64,000 bases of DNA. Source: Pseudoduganella namucuonensis. GTDB taxonomy: Bacteria; Pseudomonadota; Gammaproteobacteria; Burkholderiales; Burkholderiaceae_D. The stretch spans positions 1 through 64,000 of the forward strand of contig NZ_FPBO01000016.1 of assembly GCF_900116645.1 (NCBI RefSeq). Direction: 5' to 3'. Both the position numbers and the translations under genes were made by a program. Positions 32,669 to 41,071 of this stretch are shown here, piece by piece. The notes under the pieces were generated by a model, which had not been told where the DNA came from, made no database searches, and saw nothing but the letters and a program-made list of their open reading frames with translations. Numbering within the stretch: position 1 is the stretch's first letter; each line of letters begins with the position of its first letter.

Positions 32669-33999
32669 GCCGCCACCGCCTTGCCCGGCGCGCCGCCGCC
32701 GGCGGGCGCCTCCTCGTGGTGGAAGGGGGCGTACCAGGTGGCCACGAACGACGGGATGGTGGCGACCATCACGAACACGAAATAGCTCACATAGCCCAGC
32801 CACTCCTGCAGGTAGCCGCTGACGACGCCGGTGACCAGCCCGCACAAGCCCATGACGCCGGTGCCGAAGGCGTAATGGGTGGTGCTGTATTTGCCCGGCG
32901 CCAGCTGCTGCATCAGGTAGATCATGAAGCCGACCGCGCCGAAGCCGAAGAAGAACTTCTCGACGACGACGCCGGCGCCGATCAGGTACAGGTCGGCGGG
33001 CTGGTAGACCGCCATCAGCAGGAAGGTCGCGTTGGGGATGTTGACGGCGCAGCACAGCACGAACAGCGTGGCCTTCAGCCCCCGCTTGGCCACGTACAGC
33101 CCGCCCAGCAGGGATCCCAGCAGCACGGCGGCCAGGCCGTAGGTGCCGTAGATGATGCCCAACAGTTCATTGGACAGGCCCAGGCCGCCCTTGGACACGG
33201 GATCGACCATGAAGAACGGTCCGATCTTCTCCAGGAAGCCTATGCTCAGGCGGAACAGGAAGGCGAAGGCGATCATGCGCCAGATGCCGCGCTTCTGGAA
33301 CAGGGTTACGAAGGCGTCCAGCAGGATGCGGCCGCCCTCGCCCACGCTGGTGGGCGTGTTCTCGGCGCGCGCGCCGTCCGGCATCACGCGCGCGTGCCAG
33401 AGCGCCATCAGCAGCGTCATGCCGCCCACCAGGAAGAAGATCACGCGCCAGGCGTCGATCCAGTCCGGCCCGAAGACGGCCGCGTCGTGGCCGAACACGC
33501 GGGTGTGCAGCAGGCCGCTCAGGTAGACCATGCCGCCCGAGGCCACGATGGGGCCGATGTTCCACGACAGGCTCTGGATGCCGCAGTACAGCGACTGCGC
33601 GCGCGAGTCCAGCGAGGTGACGTAGACGCCGTCGCTGGCGATGTCCTGCGTGGCGCCGACGAAGGACAGCGCGAAGAAGATCCCCATCAGGAACAGCATG
33701 TAGCCGGGCAGCGCCATGGCCAGCCCCACGCCGGCGAATCCCAGGCCGATCATGACCTGCGCGCACAGCACGAAGAACTTCTTGGTGCGGTACATTTCAA
33801 CGAAGGGCGCGAACAGCGGCTTGATGGTGTAGGCCAGGATCAGCATGCTGGAATACTGCGCCGCCCTGCCGTTGTCCATGCCCAGGTTCTTGAACATGAT
33901 GGCCGTCACGCTGGTCAGCATGACATAGCCCAGGGCCATCGTGAAATAGCCGGTGGGGACCCATAGCAGCGGCGAGGCGGGCGGGCGGGAAACGCTCAT
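32665..33999 (-). CDS. MFS transporter, AmpG-like, of the glycan-utilisation operon
   Basis: A 444-residue inner-membrane protein with about twelve hydrophobic helices. It resembles the AmpG/SLC33-like branch of the major facilitator family: early LGYVMLTSVTAIMFKNLGM, the SFVGATQDIASDGVYV motif and YCGIQSLSWNIGPIVASGGM. AmpG imports muropeptides, but here the gene lies between a GH1 and a GH9 gene in one operon, so uptake of beta-linked oligosaccharides from the GH9 reaction is more likely. It starts 45 bases after the GH1 stop and overlaps the GH9 start by four bases, so transporter and GH9 are translationally coupled. Confidence 0.85.
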   Translation of the reverse strand: MSVSRPPASPLLWVPTGYFTMALGYVMLTSVTAIMFKNLGMDNGRAAQYSSMLILAYTIKPLFAPFVEMYRTKKFFVLCAQVMIGLGFAGVGLAMALPGYMLFLMGIFFALSFVGATQDIASDGVYVTSLDSRAQSLYCGIQSLSWNIGPIVASGGMVYLSGLLHTRVFGHDAAVFGPDWIDAWRVIFFLVGGMTLLMALWHARVMPDGARAENTPTSVGEGGRILLDAFVTLFQKRGIWRMIAFAFLFRLSIGFLEKIGPFFMVDPVSKGGLGLSNELLGIIYGTYGLAAVLLGSLLGGLYVAKRGLKATLFVLCCAVNIPNATFLLMAVYQPADLYLIGAGVVVEKFFFGFGAVGFMIYLMQQLAPGKYSTTHYAFGTGVMGLCGLVTGVVSGYLQEWLGYVSYFVFVMVATIPSFVATWYAPFHHEEAPAGGGAPGKAVAA

Positions 34000-34044
34000 G
34001 GTGGCAATCCGTTGTATTTTTGGTGATGGGCCCTGCGGGGTGTC

Positions 34045-35361
34045 TCAGCCCCGGGCGGAAATGAACTCACGATACCAGAGCGCGCTGTGCTTGAGGGTGC
34101 GTTTCTGGGTCGCGTAGTCCACGTGGATGATGCCGAAGCGCTTGGCGTAGCCGGAATTCCATTCGAAGTTGTCGAGCAGGCTCCACAGGAAGTAGCCGCG
34201 CACGTCCACGCCCAGGTCCATGGCGGCCTTGAGCGCGTCCAGGTGGCTGCGCACGTAGTCGATGCGCGCCTGGTCGGGCACGCCGCCGCCGACGATGGTG
34301 TCCGGATTGGCCATGCCGTTCTCGGTGATGTAGATCGGCGGCAGCGGGTACTCCTCCTTGAGCTTGATCAGCAGCTCGGTCAGGCCCTGGGGATGGATTT
34401 CCCAGCCCATGTCGGTCAGGCCCAGCTTGGCCGGCGGCGGCACGGGCGGCGTGGCCGCGCTGCACCAGGAGCGGAAGTAGTAGTTGCAGCCGAGGAAATC
34501 GATGGGCTGGCGGATCGCGTCGAAGTCACCCTCGTGCACCACGGGCGCGTTGTCGCCGTGCGCGCGCAGCGCCAGTTCCGGGTAGCGCCCCTTGAAGATG
34601 GGGTCCATGAACCACTGCACCGAGCGGGCGTACTCCAGCTCCGCCATGGCGCGGTCGGCCGCCGAGTCGGTGGCCGGGTCGGCGGTCCACTGGTTCAGCA
34701 CGATGCCCAGCTTGGCCGAGGTGTTGGCCGCGCGCATGGCGCTCATCGCCAGGCCGTGCGACAGCAGCAGGTGGTGCGAGACCTGGATCGCCTGTTTGGC
34801 GTCCGCCACGCCGGGCGCGAACTGCGCGTTGCCGTAGCCGAGGTTGGCCGTGCACCACGGCTCGTTGTGGGTGGCGATGGCCTCCAGCCGGTCGCCGAAG
34901 CGGCGCGCCACCTCGCCCGCGTACTCGGCGAAGCGGTGGGCGGTCTCGCGGTTGAGCCAACCGCCGTCGTCCTGCAGGCCCTGCGGCAGGTCCCAGTGGT
35001 ACAGCGTCAGGTGCGCCTTGATGTTGTTGGCCGCCAGCTCGTCCAGCAGGCGGTCGTAGAAGGCGAAGCCGGCCTCGTTCCAGGCGCCCTTGCCGGTGGG
35101 CTGCACCCGCGCCCACGCCATCGAGAACCGGTAGGCGTCCACGTTCAGCGAGGAGATCAGGCCCACGTCCTCGCGGTAGCGGTGGTAGTGGTCGCACGCC
35201 ACGGTGCCGTCGCTGTGGTCCTTGATGTTGGCGGGATCGGCGCAGAAGGTGTCCCAGATCGACGGACCCTTTCCATCGGCCGTGGCTCCGCCTTCGATCT
35301 GGAAGGCGCTGGTGGCGACGCCCCATGTGAAGTCCGGCGGGAAGTTGTTGGATTGGGTCAT
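34045..35361 (-). CDS. Beta-glucosidase, glycoside hydrolase family 1
   Basis: A 438-residue cytoplasmic enzyme with no signal peptide. It begins NNFPPDFTWGVATSAFQIEG, the standard GH1 N-terminal signature. The acid/base Glu lies in ATHNEPWCTANLGYGN (family T-x-N-E-P) and the nucleophile Glu in IYITENGMANPDTIV. Length is typical. It removes glucose, or a related sugar, from the non-reducing end of beta-linked oligosaccharides. It is the first gene of the operon and starts about 40 bases downstream of the LacI-type operators at 35399-35433, so it is likely repressed by the divergent LacI protein. Confidence 0.95.
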   Translation of the reverse strand: MTQSNNFPPDFTWGVATSAFQIEGGATADGKGPSIWDTFCADPANIKDHSDGTVACDHYHRYREDVGLISSLNVDAYRFSMAWARVQPTGKGAWNEAGFAFYDRLLDELAANNIKAHLTLYHWDLPQGLQDDGGWLNRETAHRFAEYAGEVARRFGDRLEAIATHNEPWCTANLGYGNAQFAPGVADAKQAIQVSHHLLLSHGLAMSAMRAANTSAKLGIVLNQWTADPATDSAADRAMAELEYARSVQWFMDPIFKGRYPELALRAHGDNAPVVHEGDFDAIRQPIDFLGCNYYFRSWCSAATPPVPPPAKLGLTDMGWEIHPQGLTELLIKLKEEYPLPPIYITENGMANPDTIVGGGVPDQARIDYVRSHLDALKAAMDLGVDVRGYFLWSLLDNFEWNSGYAKRFGIIHVDYATQKRTLKHSALWYREFISARG

Positions 35362-35398
35362 GATCGCTCTGCGGGCTGGAAATATGGGTATATGATTA

Positions 35399-35433
35399 AG
35401 AAATCGTTTTCACGATATCTGAAAACGATTTCA
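35399..35433. promoter_or_regulatory. Two LacI-family operator boxes between the GH1 operon and lacI-type gene
   Basis: Two 14-base boxes, AGAAATCGTTTTCA (35399-35412) and TGAAAACGATTTCA (35420-35433), lie 7 bases apart and are inverse to each other over 13 bases. Each box is itself a near-palindrome with the central CG of LacI-family operators. They sit about 40 bases before the GH1 start and about 200 bases before the repressor start, suited to repress both promoters and to bind a tetramer or two dimers. Confidence 0.85.
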
Positions 35434-35630
35434 TGTTACATTTCTAGGCGAAATAAAGTCAACTTAAATCTGCGTCGGGATGCCTGCGGAGGAATTCGCG
35501 CCACAGCGTCCGATATCCGCTGAAATCGGTATCATGGGCCTGCGGGGAGTTAACGTTCGCGTGATATACTCGCCGCGATTCCATTATGCCAACGCCAACA
35601 CCATTTCCTCCGCTAGCGGCGCAACCACCC

Positions 35631-36644
35631 ATGAAAAACGACCAGCGCAGCACCACCACCCTGCACGAGGTCGCCAACGCGGCCGGCGTGTCGCCGGCCA
35701 CCGTGTCGCGCTTCCTGAACGGCACGGCCAAGGTTTCGGACGACAAGCGCAAGGTCATCGAGCGCGTGATCGGCGAACTGAACTATAAACCCAACCAGCT
35801 GGCGCAAAGCCTGAAGATGGGCAGCACGCGCACCATCGGGGTGCTGACGCAGTCGCTGGAAAGCGGCTACTTCAACAAGACCATGACCGGCATCGAGGAC
35901 GCGATGAAGGAATCGGGCTACGCGCTGTTGATCATGAGCGGCCACTGGCACGCCGACGAGGAGGCCGAGCGGGTGGAACTGCTGATCGGGCGCCGCGTGG
36001 ACGGCGTGGCCATCCTGACCGGCAATATGGACGACGCGCAGATCATGGGCTTCTCGCGGCGCGTGCCCATCGTGGCCTTCGGGCGCGACCTGCACGGCGA
36101 GCGCATCAACGGCTTCTGCCTGGACAACTACGGCGCCGCCTGCCAGGCGATGGAATACCTGATCGAGCAGGGCCACCGCCGCATCGCCTTCATCGCCGGC
36201 CCGGCCGACCACGTGGACGCGCGCGCGCGCCTGGCGGGCTACCGCGACACGCTGGCGCGGCACAAGCTGGAGGCCGATCCGGCGCTGGTGGTGCCGGGCG
36301 ACTTTTCCGAATCGGGCGGCCTGCTGGCGCTGAACCAGCTGCTGGCCACCAGCCAGCGCTTCACCGCCCTGTTCGCCTGCAACGACCTGACCGCCTACGG
36401 CGCCCGCCTGGCGCTGTACCGCCGCGGCATCCGCGTGCCGGAGGACATCTCCATCGTCGGCTTCGACGACCTGGACAGCTCGATGTACACCACCCCGCCG
36501 CTGACCACCGTGCGCCAGCCGCTGTACGACGTCGGCCTGTGCATCGGCGGCATGATGCTGCGCATGCTGGGCCGGCCGCAGCCGGAGTTCCCGGCGCCGC
36601 CGCTGAGCTTGATGGTGCGGGAGTCGGTGCGGCGCATGGGCTAG
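35631..36644 (+). CDS. LacI-family transcriptional regulator of the beta-glucan operon
   Basis: A 337-residue repressor. The N-terminal helix-turn-helix is TTLHEVANAAGVSPATVSRF with the hinge helix NYKPNQLAQSLKMG. The periplasmic-binding-like effector domain follows (IGVLTQSLESGYFNKTMTGI to VRESVRRM). ATG at 35631 puts the helix-turn-helix eight residues from the start, as in the family; an upstream ATG at 35586 would add an atypical Pro-rich 15 residues. Neither has a good ribosome site. It is divergent from the GH1–MFS–GH9 operon and probably responds to a cello- or related oligosaccharide, releasing the boxes at 35399-35433. Confidence 0.93.
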   Translation: MKNDQRSTTTLHEVANAAGVSPATVSRFLNGTAKVSDDKRKVIERVIGELNYKPNQLAQSLKMGSTRTIGVLTQSLESGYFNKTMTGIEDAMKESGYALLIMSGHWHADEEAERVELLIGRRVDGVAILTGNMDDAQIMGFSRRVPIVAFGRDLHGERINGFCLDNYGAACQAMEYLIEQGHRRIAFIAGPADHVDARARLAGYRDTLARHKLEADPALVVPGDFSESGGLLALNQLLATSQRFTALFACNDLTAYGARLALYRRGIRVPEDISIVGFDDLDSSMYTTPPLTTVRQPLYDVGLCIGGMMLRMLGRPQPEFPAPPLSLMVRESVRRMG

Positions 36645-36724
36645 GGCGCGGCGCCCGGCGGGCTGGATCGGGTTCGCGACCGACGATATAATTGCTTTCG
36701 ACCAACTTTCGATACGCAATTGTC

Positions 36725-39700
36725 ATGGCCACCACAGCAGACCTCTCCGCAGACCTCCAGACCGCCGGCGGCGTCGCCGTCGGCGCCACCGCCAGCTCGA
36801 CCTTCGAGCAGGCGCGCGACACGGACTGGTTCAGGGTGCACCTGGATGCCGGCGTCACCTACAATTTCACCATGTACGGCGCCGCTTCCGGCATGGGCAC
36901 CTTGCAGGGCGATCCCGAATACGGCGTCGCCATGCTGACCGTGTACGACACGGCGGGCCAGCGCGCCTCGCCATGGGGCGGGGTCACCGGCGCGGCCGGC
37001 CATCTGCCCGCGCTGCCGTTCACTCCAAGCGCCAGCGGCGACTACTTCGTCTCCGCCCAGGGGGCGCTGGAGGCGACTTACACGCTGGGCGTGGCGACCG
37101 GGACGCGCGACGACGTGGGCGACACGGCGCCCGGCGCGCGCGCGCTCGCCATCGGCGCCAGCGCGTCCGGCGCCATCGCCGCCGTCAACGATCACGACTG
37201 GTTCAAGGTTCGCCTGGAGGCGGGCAAGCTGTATAGCGCGGTCCTGCGCGACCAGGGCGACGGGGCGGCCGGCCAGCTGGACCTGCTGCTGCGCGACGGC
37301 CAGGGCAACCCGGTGGATGTGGCGCAGACGCCGGGCCCCCAGAGCAACAGCTACGCGTTGTCCGGCACGCCGTTTGCGTCGGGCGACTACTATCTCGACG
37401 TCTCCTCCTGGCTGGGAACCGGCGCCTACCAGTTGTCGGTGGCGCTGGTCACGGACGACTACAGCGCCGACAGCGCCACGATCGGCCGCCTGACGGTGGG
37501 CGCCAGCGCCAGCGGCAACATCGAGGCGCCGAACGACCGCGACTGGTTCCGCGTGGCGCTGGCGGAGAACCAGCCCTATGTCTTCGATCTCGGCGGCGGC
37601 GCGGGCGCCGCGCTGGCCCTGATCGGGCCGGACGGCGCGCGCCGCGACATCGCCAGCGGCGCCCTGGTCTACGCGAACGCGGCGGGCGACTACCACGTGG
37701 AGGTGCAAGGCCCCGCCGGCGCCTACACGCTGAGCGTCAACCCGCTACGCGACGACTACACGGACAATCCGGGCCAGGGCGCCGGCACGCTCACGGCAGG
37801 GGCCTCGCTGGCCGCCCGCTTCGACTACATCGGCGACGCGGACGCCTTCAGGATGGCGGTGCAGGCCGGGCACACCTACCGCGTCGCGTTCAGCACGGAC
37901 AGCGCCGCCGGCCAGTCGCGGTACGACCTGGGCGCCACGCTGTCGGCGCTGGACGCGACCAGCCTCCAGACACCGGGCGGCCTCTCCGGGCAGGGCTCGA
38001 CGGAGGCGGCGATCACCTTCAAGGCGCTGGGCGACGGCGAAGTGGCGCTGACCGCGCGCAATTCGGGCGCCCCCCAGGGCTATCGTGTGACCGCGACCGA
38101 CGTCGGCACCGACGACGCCGGCGACGACGCCGCCCACGCCGCCGCGCTGGCGGCCGGCGCCAGCGTCTCGGCGGTGCTGGACCGCCCCTCCGACATCGAC
38201 GTTTTCGCGCTGGCGCTGCAAGCGGGCGTGTCGTACGAGGTGCGCGCGGGCGGCGAGCTGGCCGGCCTCAACGCGCTGCTGGTGGCGCCGATCGCATCGG
38301 CCAGCTGGGGCGGCGGCGGGCACGCGAGCTACCTCGTGACACCCACCGCCGGAACGGCCAACCACGCCTACGTCAGGGGATTCCAGAGCGCGGGCGCCTA
38401 CACGCTGCAAGCGCTGGCCGTGACGGACGATTACAGCGCCAACGCCGCCACCACCGGCAGGCTGGCGCCGGGCGGCGGCGCCAGCGGCGTGCTGCGCTCA
38501 TACGACGACCGCGACTGGTTCGCGATCTCACTGGAGGCCGGCAAGTCCTATCGCATCGAACTGGACGCCGCCCGGCCCGTGAACCGCGACATGCTGCTGT
38601 CGCTGCTGGACGCCGGCGGCAACGAACTGGCAACGGGCAATTATTACAGCGGCATGAGGCTGACGTACACCGCCCAGGCCAGCGGCACCTACTACGCGCA
38701 GCTGGCCGGAACCGCCGGGCGAGGGGCGGGCTCGGAAACCTGGTCGTGGACGGCGGACTACGCCGACGGCGGCTACACGCTGCGCGCCACCGACCTCACG
38801 CCCGACGTGACGGCGCCACGCGCGCTGTCCATGTCCGACGCCGTGGCGGCGGTGGGCGGCGAGATCGTCGTCCGCTTCAGCGAAACGGTGGCGCGCGGCG
38901 GCGGTTCCATGGAAGTGCGTGACCAGGGCGGCAACACCGTGCTGTCGGTCCCGGCGGACAGCCAGGCCGTCGGCCTGTCGGGTGACACGCTGACCCTCAA
39001 GCTGTCCACCGCCCTGCTGCCCGGCGCCAGCTACAGCGTGGCGCTGTCGTCCGGCTTCGTCACCGACGCCGCCCGCAACGCCTTGGCCGGCGACCTGAGG
39101 TTCACCGTCAACGCCGCCGCCGCGGCCACCGCGCCGGGAGCCGGCGCCGATGTCTACGCGGGGCGCGGCGACGGCAGCGTGATCGACGGCGGCGCGGGCC
39201 TGGACAGCGTGGTGTACGGCGACGGCGTGACGATCGGCGTCGTCGCCGGCCGCCATACCGCCACCCCGTCGGCCGCCGGCGCCAGGGCGGACACGCTGGC
39301 CGGCATCGAACGCGTGTTCATCGCCGGCGGCAGCGACGCGATCGCGCTCGATGTCGACGGCGTCGGCGGCCGCGCCTACCGCCTGTACCAGAGCGCCTTC
39401 GACCGCACGCCGGATTCGGCGGGCGTGGGCTACTGGATGGCCGCGATGGAGCGCGGCGCCAGCCTGCTGCAGGTGGCGCGGGGCTTCGTCGCCAGCGAGG
39501 AGTTCCGCGGGCTGTACGGCCACAACCCCGGCGACGCGGACTTCGTCGGCCGCCTGTACCAGAATGTGCTGCACCGGCCTGGCGAGCAGGCCGGGGTCGA
39601 CTACTGGACCGGCGTGCTGCGGCAGGGCGCCGACCGCGCCGAGGTGCTGGCGGCGTTCAGCGAGGGCGCGGAGAACAAGAGCGCCGTCGCCGCGCTGATC

Positions 39701-39733
39701 GCCAACGGCTTCCACTACACGCCTTACGGCTGA
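36725..39733 (+). CDS. Large secreted PPC-repeat protein with C-terminal DUF4214 domain
   Basis: A 1002-residue acidic protein without a signal peptide. It contains five to six related modules of PPC type, each with a G-x-x-D-x-D-W-F/x-V start (for example DTDWFRVHLDAGVTYNF, NDHDWFKVRLEAGKLYSA, NDRDWFRVALAENQPYVF, DDRDWFAISLEAGKSYRI). An SwmB/Ig-like region follows (about 690-800, APRALSMSDAVAAVGGEIVV). The end has DUF4214 units: AYRLYQSAFDRTPDSAGVGY and RLYQNVLHRPGEQAGVDYW. Such architecture is common in T1SS-exported surface or matrix proteins of this group, where the C-terminus carries the export signal. No T1SS genes are near. ATG at 36725 is chosen because an upstream in-frame Met has no ribosome site. 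Confidence 0.8.
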   Translation: MATTADLSADLQTAGGVAVGATASSTFEQARDTDWFRVHLDAGVTYNFTMYGAASGMGTLQGDPEYGVAMLTVYDTAGQRASPWGGVTGAAGHLPALPFTPSASGDYFVSAQGALEATYTLGVATGTRDDVGDTAPGARALAIGASASGAIAAVNDHDWFKVRLEAGKLYSAVLRDQGDGAAGQLDLLLRDGQGNPVDVAQTPGPQSNSYALSGTPFASGDYYLDVSSWLGTGAYQLSVALVTDDYSADSATIGRLTVGASASGNIEAPNDRDWFRVALAENQPYVFDLGGGAGAALALIGPDGARRDIASGALVYANAAGDYHVEVQGPAGAYTLSVNPLRDDYTDNPGQGAGTLTAGASLAARFDYIGDADAFRMAVQAGHTYRVAFSTDSAAGQSRYDLGATLSALDATSLQTPGGLSGQGSTEAAITFKALGDGEVALTARNSGAPQGYRVTATDVGTDDAGDDAAHAAALAAGASVSAVLDRPSDIDVFALALQAGVSYEVRAGGELAGLNALLVAPIASASWGGGGHASYLVTPTAGTANHAYVRGFQSAGAYTLQALAVTDDYSANAATTGRLAPGGGASGVLRSYDDRDWFAISLEAGKSYRIELDAARPVNRDMLLSLLDAGGNELATGNYYSGMRLTYTAQASGTYYAQLAGTAGRGAGSETWSWTADYADGGYTLRATDLTPDVTAPRALSMSDAVAAVGGEIVVRFSETVARGGGSMEVRDQGGNTVLSVPADSQAVGLSGDTLTLKLSTALLPGASYSVALSSGFVTDAARNALAGDLRFTVNAAAAATAPGAGADVYAGRGDGSVIDGGAGLDSVVYGDGVTIGVVAGRHTATPSAAGARADTLAGIERVFIAGGSDAIALDVDGVGGRAYRLYQSAFDRTPDSAGVGYWMAAMERGASLLQVARGFVASEEFRGLYGHNPGDADFVGRLYQNVLHRPGEQAGVDYWTGVLRQGADRAEVLAAFSEGAENKSAVAALIANGFHYTPYG

Positions 39734-39762
39734 ACGGCCCGGTGGACGGGGCGCGCCGACGG

Positions 39763-40137
39763 TCAGCGTTCGCCATGCTCCCTGCTGTAGCGGCGCTCCG
39801 CCTCGGTCAGGTGGCTCACCAGCAAGTGCGAGATGATGTTGATGCCGACGCCCGCGAACAGTGCCGGGAACAGGTACAGCGCCACCGAAAGCTCGGACGA
39901 GAACAGCAGGTCGTCCCGCAGCGACGGGGTCTTGGTGGCCATCTCGGCCAGGGTGCGCAGCAGCACCAGGTTGGCGCCGGCCAGCACCAGCAGGCCGATG
40001 CCGAAACCGAACACCGCCAGCCGGGACAAGGCCCGCTTCCACATCATGTAGCCGTAGATGGCCGCCGGCAGCAGCAGCGACAGCGCGACCAGCACGAAAA
40101 ACTGCAGCTCCACAAACACCGATTCGCTCACCCTCAT
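39763..40137 (-). CDS. Small integral membrane protein of unknown function
   Basis: A 124-residue protein with three predicted membrane helices (about 9-30, 40-62 and 85-110). ATG at 40137 follows GGGAG at a six-base spacing. It is not recognised as a known family. It lies downstream of the DUF2149 gene on the same strand, with a 122-base gap, so it could be a last member of the riboswitch-controlled operon or an independent gene. The C-terminus is hydrophilic (RYSREHGER). Confidence 0.55.
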   Translation of the reverse strand: MRVSESVFVELQFFVLVALSLLLPAAIYGYMMWKRALSRLAVFGFGIGLLVLAGANLVLLRTLAEMATKTPSLRDDLLFSSELSVALYLFPALFAGVGINIISHLLVSHLTEAERRYSREHGER

Positions 40138-40259
40138 TCCGTACTCCCGTTATCGCCCGCGGGGCGATTATATGCAATCCGGGTGCGCGCACTGTGTCGC
40201 CCGCGGCGCCGTATGTAAGCAAACGCTACCAGCCGGCCCCGCGTGGATATCCACCATCG

Positions 40260-40601
40260 CTATGGCGCCGTTTTGGCTTCCTTGTTCTTGCCGGCCGGCT
40301 CGATCAGCACCAGCTGGCCGGTCTTGGGATCGCGGAAGACCTCGCCGACGCGGTCGTAGCCGCTGCCGTCCTGGCTCACGCCGGCCGCGGGGCGTTCGAT
40401 CTGCCTGCCCTTCTCCACCGGCTTGGGCGCCTTCAGCGCGCCTTGCGCGCCGGCGATGGCGGCGATCAGGCCGCAGGCGAACACCAGCATCACGTCGACC
40501 AGGTTGACCAGGCTGGCGCGCGGATCCTCGTCGCTGTCGTCGAAGCGGGCGTCGAGGCGGGAATACAGGCGCATGCGCTGGCGCGCGGGCTGGCCGCTCA
40601 C
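40260..40601 (-). CDS. DUF2149 protein, ExbD-like partner of the exported CobN operon
   Basis: A 113-residue protein with one membrane helix near residues 30-50 (ASLVNLVDVMLVFACGLIAA). This region looks like a minimal ExbD/TolR helix, with the conserved Asp in NLVDVMLVF. A periplasmic tail follows, ending in the strand GEVFRDPKTGQLVLIEP. The GTG at 40601 overlaps the stop of the ExbB-like gene by four bases. DUF2149 proteins repeatedly accompany a CobN-like chelatase and a MotA/TolQ protein, as in the HmuS/T/U haem system of Bacteroides and in B12-regulated loci. The ExbD role is inferred from sequence shape. Confidence 0.82.
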   Translation of the reverse strand: MSGQPARQRMRLYSRLDARFDDSDEDPRASLVNLVDVMLVFACGLIAAIAGAQGALKAPKPVEKGRQIERPAAGVSQDGSGYDRVGEVFRDPKTGQLVLIEPAGKNKEAKTAP

Positions 40602-41071
40602 GCCACACGCTCCATGCCCGCGCCGCCGATGGCCGCGCGCTCCATGGCTTCCAGCGTCTCCTCGTACCAGCGGCGGCGCAGCTTGCCGATCACCAGGCCG
40701 CCGATGCCGGCGACCAGGCCCAGCACCGTGGCGTCGAAGGCCACCGTCACGGCGCTCGCGAGCTGGGCCGGGTCGCCCTGGCCGAGCGCGGCCAGGCCGG
40801 GCCCGAGCGGAATGATGGTGGCCATCAGGCCGAGCATCGGCGGTATCCGCGCCAGCAGGTCGGCGCGCTCCAGGCGGTGGCGGGCGACGGCCTGCACCCG
40901 CGCCACGTCGCCGGTGGCGCCCAGTTTGGCCAGGCCGTGGAAGCGCTCGCCGACGGCGATGCCGGCCTCCACCACCGCGACCGCGCAGCCGATCAGCAGG
41001 GTGGCCAGGGCCGGCGCGAGCAGCCAGCTGACCGCGTCGTGCAGCCAGGCGTAGGACAAGGTTTCGATCAT
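40598..41071 (-). CDS. MotA/TolQ/ExbB-type proton-channel protein
   Basis: A 157-residue inner-membrane protein with three hydrophobic segments (about 15-35, 85-105, 115-140). The core is GLMATIIPLGPGLAALGQGD followed by AVTVAFDATVLGLVAGIGGL, the MotA/TolQ/ExbB signature. Its ATG overlaps the CobN-like stop by four bases, and its own stop overlaps the DUF2149 start by four bases, giving a tightly coupled three-gene unit. Proteins of this family harness proton flow to drive partners such as TonB or TolA; here the partner is probably the exported CobN-like protein or an outer-membrane receptor encoded elsewhere. Confidence 0.88.
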   Translation of the reverse strand: MIETLSYAWLHDAVSWLLAPALATLLIGCAVAVVEAGIAVGERFHGLAKLGATGDVARVQAVARHRLERADLLARIPPMLGLMATIIPLGPGLAALGQGDPAQLASAVTVAFDATVLGLVAGIGGLVIGKLRRRWYEETLEAMERAAIGGAGMERVA

